From the NCBI GenBank assembly GCA_030039655.1, contig JASHVC010000165.1:1-5110 (forward strand): a DNA stretch of 5,110 nucleotides, in the 5' to 3' direction. Every line of letters begins with the position of its first letter. The first letter of the stretch is position 1. Shown piece after piece: positions 1-4,639 of the stretch. A program made the translations under genes and the position numbers. The notes below the pieces were generated by a model. It saw only the letters and a list, made by a program, of their open reading frames with translations, did no database searches and was not told where the DNA came from. The stretch comes from Xanthobacteraceae bacterium (lineage in GTDB: Bacteria > Pseudomonadota > Alphaproteobacteria > Rhizobiales > Xanthobacteraceae).

Positions 1-99
1 TTGCAGCGCTACAAGTCCAAGCCTGATGGAATGCCGCTCGCAGAGAAAAAGTCGGCGATTTCCAACAAGAAAAATTTGACGTCACCCGATAACTCTTAA
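1..99 (+). CDS. C-terminal end of an unidentified protein (partial)
   Basis: This frame is open from the left edge and ends at TAA (97-99), giving 32 residues of a lysine- and serine-rich tail that ends in TSPDNS. The other two plus frames close within about 25 codons, and about two thirds of the codons end in G or C by eye. The TTG at position 1 is probably internal, so the protein begins outside the window. The tail is hydrophilic and has no motif I recognise, so the product cannot be named. A second short plus-strand frame begins 18 bases downstream, which suggests a shared transcript. Because so little is visible, this could still be a chance open frame. Confidence 0.4.
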   Translation: MQRYKSKPDGMPLAEKKSAISNKKNLTSPDNS

Positions 100-117
100 A
101 CCGGACTGCTCAGAAAG

Positions 118-231
118 ATGACCTACCTCATTTTCGTATTGCGCAGAGCCGTAACCGCCGCAATCGTGGTGGGGTTATTGTGCGTACTACTGGCAGTACT
201 GTTTGTAATTATTGGAGTCCAACTGACCTGA
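118..231 (+). CDS. possible 37-residue single-span membrane peptide
   Basis: An ATG at 118 opens a 37-codon frame closed by TGA (229-231). The peptide starts MTYLIFVLRRAVTAAIVVG. A short basic N-terminal patch (Arg-Arg at residues 9-10) is followed by about 24 almost purely aliphatic residues (roughly 11-35) and a very short tail, as in one-span inner-membrane microproteins. The Shine-Dalgarno signal is weak: only AGAAAG, directly abutting the start. It lies 18 bases after the stop of the upstream frame on the same strand and could be co-transcribed with it. No family is recognised. The hydrophobic pattern is strong for a chance frame, but the poor ribosome-binding site keeps confidence modest. 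Confidence 0.4.
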   Translation: MTYLIFVLRRAVTAAIVVGLLCVLLAVLFVIIGVQLT

Positions 232-543
232 GTGTGCTTTTGCCGACAGCCTAGTAATCGCCGCTCGGGATGTGGCTTTCCGTGCTTGCGCGGATGAGGC
301 CTGCCGCGATGACGCAAATTGTGCATCAACAGCATCGTCGATTCGCTTTAGCCCCCCGATAGCGTCGGTTGAGAGCGTCATCCGTCGCGTCGCAAAGGGC
401 GAATAGGCGACATAAGCAAGCGCAAAAAAGACACAAAACCTCCCGGCCATTTGCCGATGCGACGGGGTTAGAGGTGATGCGGTTTCCGCTTCGAATCTCG
501 GATCGCTGTTTCGTTCCACCCTTGAATTTTCGATTCGCTGACG
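232..543. other. convergent intergenic region without a convincing gene
   Basis: This stretch lies between the plus-strand peptide ending at 231 and the minus-strand membrane protein ending at 544. A minus-strand frame crosses it (187-519, with a possible ATG at 450 and a hydrophobic start FCVFFALAYVAY). That frame lacks a Shine-Dalgarno signal, runs antisense into the 37-residue peptide and resembles no known family, so it is not called. I found no hairpin followed by a T-run that would serve as a clear terminator. The only short stem noted is a weak GAAT/ATTC stem near 524-536. A 20-base motif at 345-364 nearly recurs at 2902-2920. Confidence 0.5.
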
Positions 544-2484
544 TCAAAGCGCATTACCGGCGCCAATTTGAAGTAGGACAGTTTGTCCATCGTCGGCGAC
601 GGCCCGTACTGCTTTCTGCTCATCGTTGAGCGATATCCGTGACTGCGCAAAAAAGTCTTGGAGTCGATTCATATAGGTCAGGCTGCTGGCGCAAAGATAG
701 GCTTCGTGCCGACCGAGCCCGTGCATACAGCTAAGGTAGTCCGCGCTTTGTTTAACTCCGTAGCCAGCATACTGCCATAGAACATAGGAAATGCGCGGAG
801 TCTTAGCCCACGGAGTTGCGGTGCCCGCGAGGTCGATGTCTACAATTGGGTTCCTGGCAAAATCCAAAAGGAATGGCGCACTAGTCCACGCCAGTATCGG
901 CTCTCCCTTCGGAACTTTCTCTTGAAATCGAGCTATTTCCTGTTTGGTTGATCTCTGAAATATCTCTTGACCGTAAGCGACCAATTTCTGCGCGTCTTCT
1001 GGGTAATCCGGCAGGTACGCCAGCATTGTACCGTTGCGAAGCAGCGAACGACCCCGCAAAAAAGCATCCGGAAGAAACAAAACAACCAAGAGAGCGGCCA
1101 TGCAAGCCGTTACAGGAGCGATAAGATTACGATTTTTCAGTTGTTGCGGTCGCTGCGCCGCTAGGCCGGAAAGTAGCAGGATAGATGGCGTTGCGCCGAC
1201 CAGCACCGGGAGAACGTACCGCAAAGCGGTAAGGTATCCCGCCAACAGCGGCCCCAACACGACCAGCATAATCAGATATGTCAATACGGTAGACGCACAG
1301 ATTAGCCCAAACCGCACCGCGTCAAGGTCGGTCAATCTGCGCCGTGTCAATACGACGGCACCACAGATCAGAGAAGTCGCAGCAGTTAATGTGTACTGGG
1401 CATATGACCCGCCAAAGACGAGTCTCTGAGTAGCCAGTAGGTTAAGTGTTTCAGCTCTCGGAATTGGAGCTGTAAACAAGTGCGCGGCCGGACTGGCGAA
1501 TGCCGTCCAGTAGAGGGGGCTGTAGAGGAGCAGCCAGGGGCTAATAAAGGCCAGTCCCCAAATGGCTGTCGCGGCGCTGTGTATCGCCACCCTACGAAAA
1601 TTTCGGGTGACGACAGATTCGGCTGTGATGCAAGACGCGAAATGCAACAGGCAGAAAAGTGCGAATGTTGGCTTAAGCGCCACCAATGCTGCATAGATCA
1701 GTCCAAGTGCTGCGGGCGGTGGCACATCATCCAAATTATTCGCAAATTCGCGCCTGTCGAAACTGAGCACCACTAGACCGAAGATCAGCGAAGCAGCGGA
1801 ATAGAGCGCGGAGACGTTGAGGTACTGCGGTTCAAATACCCACACCAACAGCATTGTCATTGTGGCGACGGGGGCGATCGCCGGCCGGCGGAGCGCGGTA
1901 CCTCCGATGAGCAAAATGATTAGGGAGAAGCAAAACACCGCATCAGCAGCGTTAATGTAGGCAAACGGCAATACGGCGACAAACGGCGCCTGTAGGAAAG
2001 CTTGCCCGCCAAAAGTCTCCGATCCTAGCGAGTTTAGGGGACTGCCAGAAAGTGTACCCGTTTGGATCATCCGAGCCGCATACGCAAAGTATTTCTCGTA
2101 GTCGTCAAAGCGATTGAAGGCGGTCGGCGCAGATTGGGTTACCAACGCGAACCCGATAATTGCAAATGCCGCGATCCAATTCGTCAGATGTACGGATTTG
2201 GCCCGTAGCTTCAACGAGGTCCAACGGAAACTCGTGAAACCGACACAGAAGGCGCGCAGTGTAAGAGCGGAACCCGCAGCAAGGAGAAGATAAATCGTCG
2301 GCGGATAAGCTAGTCGCATCAGATTTAAAAGGCCGCCGACTGCAATCCAAGCCGAAAGGCCCAGTAAGATTGTCATTGGCCAAGTGCCGTCAGGAAGGCC
2401 AAAACCTCGCCGTACAACACCGCCCCAGCCGTACATCGCGGAGCCAAAAATGAGAAACACGATGACAGCGGCAGAAAAAATCAT
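544..2484 (-). CDS. polytopic membrane protein, probable GT-C-type glycosyltransferase-like
   Basis: A 646-residue integral membrane protein starting at ATG (2484) and ending at TGA (544-546). About 12-15 hydrophobic segments run from residues 2-20 to about 454-472, followed by a mostly soluble C-terminal part (about 480-646). The first large loop carries FDDYEKYFAYAARMIQTG (126-143). This resembles the acidic first-loop motif plus Y-x-x-x-A-R-x-I-x-x-G pattern of GT-C fold glycosyltransferases, which move sugars from polyprenyl-phosphate donors on the outer face of the inner membrane. The acceptor and donor cannot be read from the sequence. No clear Shine-Dalgarno signal precedes the start, but the N-terminus begins directly with a membrane segment, which supports it. 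Third codon positions look only about 50-55% G/C by eye, lower than in the coiled-coil gene, as is common in transferred surface-polysaccharide genes. It stands alone here. An unclassified transporter-like membrane protein is the main alternative. Confidence 0.8.
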   Translation of the reverse strand: MIFSAAVIVFLIFGSAMYGWGGVVRRGFGLPDGTWPMTILLGLSAWIAVGGLLNLMRLAYPPTIYLLLAAGSALTLRAFCVGFTSFRWTSLKLRAKSVHLTNWIAAFAIIGFALVTQSAPTAFNRFDDYEKYFAYAARMIQTGTLSGSPLNSLGSETFGGQAFLQAPFVAVLPFAYINAADAVFCFSLIILLIGGTALRRPAIAPVATMTMLLVWVFEPQYLNVSALYSAASLIFGLVVLSFDRREFANNLDDVPPPAALGLIYAALVALKPTFALFCLLHFASCITAESVVTRNFRRVAIHSAATAIWGLAFISPWLLLYSPLYWTAFASPAAHLFTAPIPRAETLNLLATQRLVFGGSYAQYTLTAATSLICGAVVLTRRRLTDLDAVRFGLICASTVLTYLIMLVVLGPLLAGYLTALRYVLPVLVGATPSILLLSGLAAQRPQQLKNRNLIAPVTACMAALLVVLFLPDAFLRGRSLLRNGTMLAYLPDYPEDAQKLVAYGQEIFQRSTKQEIARFQEKVPKGEPILAWTSAPFLLDFARNPIVDIDLAGTATPWAKTPRISYVLWQYAGYGVKQSADYLSCMHGLGRHEAYLCASSLTYMNRLQDFFAQSRISLNDEQKAVRAVADDGQTVLLQIGAGNAL

Positions 2485-2507
2485 GGGCCAGTCGACTCAA
2501 TGATCTT

Positions 2508-2530
2508 ACATGCTTGTGGAGGCAGCATGT
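2508..2530. promoter_or_regulatory. inverted repeat upstream of the membrane-protein gene
   Basis: Perfect 6-base arms ACATGC (2508-2513) and GCATGT (2525-2530) are separated by 11 bases. The arms lie 24-46 bases upstream of the ATG at 2484. The arm centres are about 17 bases apart, which would suit a dimeric regulator, but six-base arms also arise by chance. No confident -35/-10 pair was identified beside it. Confidence 0.25.
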
Positions 2531-3183
2531 GTTGGACCAGCCATAACTCAGCCACTCACAACTCGGCTAGCCGGGATTTTGGCTTCAACTCGTCTGCGAC
2601 CGGGCAACTGCTCTGACATTACATCTTTTGCCGCATCCACAAGACACTGCGCATGACCCCGGCAATGCCAACTGGCCTGAGGGATCATGTGTGAAATATT
2701 TCTAATCGGGCGAGGAAACGACGCGCGGCCACTACGCGTAGGCCATCTTCGGGTGGCCCTTCGCATGGACTCGTTGACACCTTTTACGGCCTTTAACAGG
2801 GATAGCTAAACGCCGCACATGCCGCGTTGCACCGAAGTCCCAAAGCAAACTGTCGATATGGAGATCACGAACGACCAATTGGGCTCGATAGGCGCACGTT
2901 GGCTTTAACCCCCGATAGCGACCGTATTTGCGACTTGAGCGATGTCGCTGAAGTGCCAATGCCGATGTCAGCGCACAGTTAGTGCTGATGATCGGCGACT
3001 CTCTGGGCATGCGCCGGGGTGAACCTAAGCCGTACTGGAAAGTGTCTTGTGCGTATGCCGCTCCGATTATATTGAGAGGTAGATAAAATCGATCAGCATT
3101 AGGGTACTCTCCCACGGCGACCCTGCCTTCTGCCAAGTCGGAGGCTCGCGCGCTGACTAGAGCCAACAACCTTAATAATGATG
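2531..3183. other. gene-poor region, possibly degenerate
   Basis: About 650 bases with no gene that can be assigned to a family. On the minus strand it holds most of an unexplained 166-codon frame (2732-3232, listed separately). A second short frame (2548-2688, 46 residues from the ATG at 2688) has no good ribosome-binding site. A strong UUCG hairpin sits at 2741-2758, and there are 10-base perfect palindromes at 2564-2573 (CGGCTAGCCG) and around 2732-2741 (CTACGCGTAG). The mix of frames without codon bias is what a decayed gene or old insertion would look like, but no terminal repeats or transposase motifs were found. Confidence 0.4.
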
Positions 3184-3232
3184 CTAGCTTGGCGGGGAGA
3201 ATTTCGATGGTTCTCTCAGAACTAAAATGCAT
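2732..3232 (-). CDS. unexplained 166-codon frame overlapping the DUF4118 gene end
   Basis: This minus-strand frame starts at ATG 3232, within the last 49 bases of the DUF4118 gene, and ends at 2732. It is preceded by GGAG four bases before the start, an acceptable though tight ribosome-binding site that would allow translational coupling to the upstream gene. The predicted protein is strongly basic, especially in its last 70 residues (HRSSRKYGRYRGLK, then VKGRKRCQRVHAKGHPK). It has no recognisable domain, membrane segment or signal peptide. Third positions are only about 50% G/C by eye, so codon use does not support it. No gene on the other strand explains the open frame. It may be a real small basic protein, a decayed gene or a chance frame. 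Confidence 0.22.
   Translation of the reverse strand: MHFSSERTIEILPAKLASLLRLLALVSARASDLAEGRVAVGEYPNADRFYLPLNIIGAAYAQDTFQYGLGSPRRMPRESPIISTNCALTSALALQRHRSSRKYGRYRGLKPTCAYRAQLVVRDLHIDSLLWDFGATRHVRRLAIPVKGRKRCQRVHAKGHPKMAYA
2741..2758 (+). repeat. UUCG-tetraloop hairpin
   Basis: Read on the plus strand, GGCCATC (2741-2747) pairs with GGTGGCC (2752-2758), six Watson-Crick pairs plus one G-U wobble, around the loop TTCG. This makes a C(UUCG)G closing, which is exceptionally stable in RNA. No T-run follows, so it is not a standard intrinsic terminator. It sits in the gene-poor region, next to the palindrome CTACGCGTAG. Whether it is transcribed is unknown. Confidence 0.5.
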
Positions 3233-3534
3233 TTGGCTCCGAGCAATGCCAGTCCCAAAAAGCAGATCAGTTCGCCGATTGACCTAGGATCCTCGACATA
3301 GAAGCTATAAATCGGATCGTAAAGGAAAAAGGCCGTCGTCGCCAAGGTGGCGAATACAAACAAAAGTGCTCCGAGGAAGCCGCTGAGAACTGTCACCAGC
3401 ATCGTCGGCAGCAAGAAAAAAAATATCGGCGCTCCGACGGTATGATCCATCTTTAAGCGAAAGAGAACAGCCGTTAGGATAGCAAGCATTCCGATCGAAA
3501 TGGCAATCGTCCGGAAATGTTGAATGTGGTTCAT
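3184..3534 (-). CDS. stand-alone DUF4118 (KdpD-type sensor) membrane domain protein
   Basis: A 116-residue protein with ATG at 3534 and TAG at 3184-3186. It has four hydrophobic segments (about 7-25, 33-50, 52-71 and 86-105). The stretch FFLYDPIYSFYVEDPRS (70-86) matches the typical DUF4118 pattern FFF-PP-Y-TFTV-DP. DUF4118 is the four-helix membrane module found ahead of the kinase core in KdpD-like sensor histidine kinases. Here the protein ends about 20 residues after the last helix. No H-box or ATPase motif appears in any frame downstream, so it is a free-standing module rather than a visibly broken kinase. No Shine-Dalgarno signal is seen; a 10-base repeat abuts the start instead. It lies 76 bases after the second pilin on the same strand, and co-transcription is possible. 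The signal it senses and its partner are unknown. Confidence 0.75.
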   Translation of the reverse strand: MNHIQHFRTIAISIGMLAILTAVLFRLKMDHTVGAPIFFFLLPTMLVTVLSGFLGALLFVFATLATTAFFLYDPIYSFYVEDPRSIGELICFLGLALLGAKCILVLREPSKFSPPS

Positions 3535-3563
3535 TTTGGTCGAATAAACGGTCTTTGGTCGAA
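3535..3563. repeat. 10-bp direct repeat at the DUF4118 gene start
   Basis: TTTGGTCGAA occurs at 3535-3544 and again at 3554-3563, a period of 19 bases. The first copy directly abuts the ATG on the minus strand. The second also takes part in a short stem, TTGGT/ACCAA around a TTCG loop, when read on the minus strand. The placement could affect translation initiation or bind a regulator, or it could be a small duplication. Confidence 0.5.
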
Positions 3564-3610
3564 ACCAAGCGACGGCGCCACCAGATTGATGTAAGGGCCA
3601 ACCAACCGAT

Positions 3611-3775
3611 TCATTTCAGCGCAGTCGAAACCGATCCGAACGTGGTTTTGAGGTTCGAGCCGGCACCCTTCACCACGCTGATGATCATGACAGAGATCGA
3701 CGCGGCGATGAGCCCATATTCAACGGCGGTAGCGCCGGACTCGTCTTTCAGAAAGGTGTGGACGCGCCTGACCAT
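3611..3775 (-). CDS. Flp family type IVb pilin (second paralogue)
   Basis: A 54-residue prepilin with ATG at 3775 and TGA at 3611-3613. A short basic leader (MVRRVHTFLKDESG) is followed by ATAVEYGLIAASIS and a hydrophobic helix. The prepilin peptidase (CpaA/TadV family) should cut after Gly14, leaving a 40-residue pilin with the conserved Glu5-Tyr6 pair, followed by the KGAGSNLKTTF segment and the LK C-terminus usual in this family. The frame continues upstream to a TTG at 3826, but that extension carries no leader-like sequence, and ATG 3775 gives exactly the length of the other pilin here. AAGGA lies about 19 bases before this ATG, farther than usual, so a TTG at 3781 is a possible alternative. 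It shares 33 of 54 positions with the pilin at 4119-4283. Such pilins build thin adhesive Tad pili, but no assembly genes are in the window. Confidence 0.9.
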   Translation of the reverse strand: MVRRVHTFLKDESGATAVEYGLIAASISVMIISVVKGAGSNLKTTFGSVSTALK

Positions 3776-3796
3776 GCGCAAAATGTAGGCAGGTTC

Positions 3797-3826
3797 CTTA
3801 AACAGAGGGTAAATCGATGCCGTCAA
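3797..3826 (-). promoter_or_regulatory. possible promoter and CtrA-like half-match before the second pilin
   Basis: On the minus strand TTGACG (3826-3821, five of six matches to the -35 consensus) is followed after 18 bases by TTTAAG (3802-3797, four of six matches to the -10). Overlapping it, TTAA-N7-GTAA (3798-3812) matches seven of eight bases of the CtrA box TTAA-N7-TTAA, a cell-cycle regulator known to control pilin genes in Caulobacter. The predicted transcript start would leave a leader of only about 15 bases, which weakens the promoter call. Confidence 0.3.
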
Positions 3827-3864
3827 ATTTCACTCGATCGCTGCGACAGAATGGTCGGAAATGG

Positions 3865-4095
3865 CTACGACATTTTGGTGCGCTTCATCTCTCGCTCAAG
3901 TTGCCGCTTTCGTTCCAGAAGTCGCAGAAAATCGGTACTCAATGTACGGAGCCGATCCTGGCACGCGCGGTATTGTTCGTCGCTCCACGCGTGGCTGTGA
4001 CTGAGAACCTGGTACTCTTCCTGCCGCGCCGACGCCGCATTCCCGCGGAGCGAGTCTACAACGCCGACTAATTCGTCGTGCAGGGTATTGGCCAT
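3865..4095 (-). CDS. small hydrophilic coiled-coil protein between two pilins
   Basis: A 76-residue protein with ATG at 4095 and TAG at 3865-3867. The first half is acidic to neutral (MANTLHDELVGVVDSL). The second half (about residues 42-74) has leucines in a heptad-like pattern within a highly charged helix ending LLERKRQLEREMKRTK, so an amphipathic helix or coiled coil is likely. There is no signal peptide or membrane segment, and it should be cytoplasmic. Most codons end in G or C by eye, which supports coding on this strand. It starts 23 bases after the stop of the upstream pilin, with GGGG about 11 bases before its ATG, so the two are probably one operon; 89 bases separate it from the next pilin. 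I do not recognise the family. A role in pilin handling is suggested only by position. Confidence 0.6.
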   Translation of the reverse strand: MANTLHDELVGVVDSLRGNAASARQEEYQVLSHSHAWSDEQYRACQDRLRTLSTDFLRLLERKRQLEREMKRTKMS

Positions 4096-4118
4096 TGACG
4101 CACTAACCCCAGAGGGGC

Positions 4119-4283
4119 CTATTTCAGCGCGCTTGAGATCGTTTGAAAGGTAGACTTGAGGTGGGAGCCGACGCCGGTAATCACCGGAATGATTGCGAGA
4201 GCGATCCCCGTGGCAATGAGGCCGTATTCGATGGCAGTCGCGGCGGATTCATCCTTTAGGAAGGTTCGTAACTGGCGGCGCAT
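4119..4283 (-). CDS. Flp family type IVb pilin (first paralogue)
   Basis: A 54-residue prepilin with ATG at 4283 and TAG at 4119-4121. The leader MRRQLRTFLKDESA precedes ATAIEYGLIATGIALAII and a 40-residue mature region ending in SALK, with Glu5-Tyr6 conserved after processing. The frame extends upstream to a GTG (4316) and an ATG (4313), but those codons lie inside the promoter palindrome. The ATG at 4283 has GAGAGA seven bases ahead and gives the same length as the second pilin, so it is preferred. The residue before the expected cut is alanine rather than the usual glycine, which could slow or alter processing by the prepilin peptidase. The helix also carries a proline (IIPVITG). It is the first gene of the likely operon with the coiled-coil gene, and an operator-like palindrome overlaps its -10 box. 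Confidence 0.9.
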   Translation of the reverse strand: MRRQLRTFLKDESAATAIEYGLIATGIALAIIPVITGVGSHLKSTFQTISSALK

Positions 4284-4290
4284 TCGTCTA

Positions 4291-4296
4291 TCTCTC
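4291..4296 (-). promoter_or_regulatory. ribosome-binding site fixing the first pilin's start
   Basis: GAGAGA on the minus strand lies seven bases before the ATG at 4283. It supports this start over the in-frame upstream GTG (4316) and ATG (4313). Confidence 0.5.
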
Positions 4297-4312
4297 GCGC
4301 AGGATTGCTCCA

Positions 4313-4334
4313 TCACTGTGATTTATAACAGTGA
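4313..4334. promoter_or_regulatory. palindromic operator over the -10 box of the first pilin promoter
   Basis: Perfect 7-base arms TCACTGT (4313-4319) and ACAGTGA (4328-4334) flank an 8-base spacer. On the minus strand the spacer begins with TATAAA (4327-4322), a five-of-six match to the -10 hexamer, placed so that transcription would start near 4314, about 30 bases before the pilin ATG. The best -35 candidate upstream is weak (CGGTCA, three of six). A symmetric site lying exactly over the -10 is typical of a repressor operator. The regulator is not identifiable from this window. Confidence 0.5.
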
Positions 4335-4639
4335 CCAAATTATTGACCGAGTTTGGGCGCATTGTCGCAGGAGCAAAGCCGGCCACTTCGTTTTCAAAAA
4401 CAGCCACTTAGCTTGGAAATAAGCCAGTATCCCAGCAGACTAAAAAAACGACTTGGCAGCATCGAACATTCGTAGAACGGCGCCATGTGGGCGGAGTACC
4501 GGACCCGTTCCGCATCACAGCATAAACATCGCCGCGATGTCGCCGATGGATCGTTACTAGCGGATTTTCGCGTCTACGCCACGACGCCTTCCCCCTCGAA
4601 GACGACCGAACTTGGGACATGTCATGAGGTTGGATTGCG
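4335..4639. other. intergenic region upstream of the pilin block, no gene seen
   Basis: About 300 bases between the pilin promoter and the stop of the nitronate monooxygenase. The longest frame (4408-4620, minus) is arginine-rich, lacks a ribosome-binding site and matches nothing known. The region holds direct repeats GCCACTT at 4382-4388 and 4403-4409, a run of seven A's at 4442-4448, and a small stem CATCG/CGATG at 4527-4539. No hairpin sits close enough to the T-run on the minus strand to call a terminator for the monooxygenase gene. Confidence 0.5.
4382..4409. repeat. 7-bp direct repeats 21 bases apart
   Basis: GCCACTT is found at 4382-4388 and 4403-4409. A spacing of 21 bases places both copies on the same face of the DNA helix, about 100-125 bases upstream of the first pilin's start. 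The position would suit an activator site, but seven-base repeats are within chance expectation. Confidence 0.25.

Noticed and set aside
187..519. 110-codon minus-strand frame with a hydrophobic N-terminus from an internal ATG at 450
   Set aside because: It has no ribosome-binding site, runs antisense through the 37-residue peptide and matches no family I recognise; codon use is neutral.
2548..2688. 46-residue minus-strand frame (or 72 from 2766)
   Set aside because: No Shine-Dalgarno signal and no recognisable family; could be part of a decayed gene but cannot be supported.
3305..3601. 98-codon minus-strand frame overlapping the DUF4118 gene
   Set aside because: It is an alternative frame of a gene with clear DUF4118 features and has no domain of its own.
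3651..3660. GGTTCGAGCC resembling a tRNA T-arm
   Set aside because: It lies within the pilin coding sequence and no cloverleaf can be built around it.
3776..3826. N-terminal extension of the second pilin to a TTG at 3826
   Set aside because: The extension is not leader-like, contains the putative promoter elements, and the ATG at 3775 gives the standard 54-residue length shared with the paralogue.
4107..4117. CCCC-AGA-GGGG hairpin between the first pilin and the coiled-coil gene
   Set aside because: Stem of only four pairs with no T-run; too weak for a terminator and more likely incidental to the short intergenic gap.
4284..4316. N-terminal extension of the first pilin to GTG 4316 or ATG 4313
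   Set aside because: These codons fall inside the promoter palindrome, and the ATG at 4283 has its own GAGAGA ribosome-binding site.
4408..4620. 70-codon arginine-rich minus-strand frame between the pilin and the monooxygenase
   Set aside because: No ribosome-binding site, composition typical of a non-coding frame, no recognisable motif.
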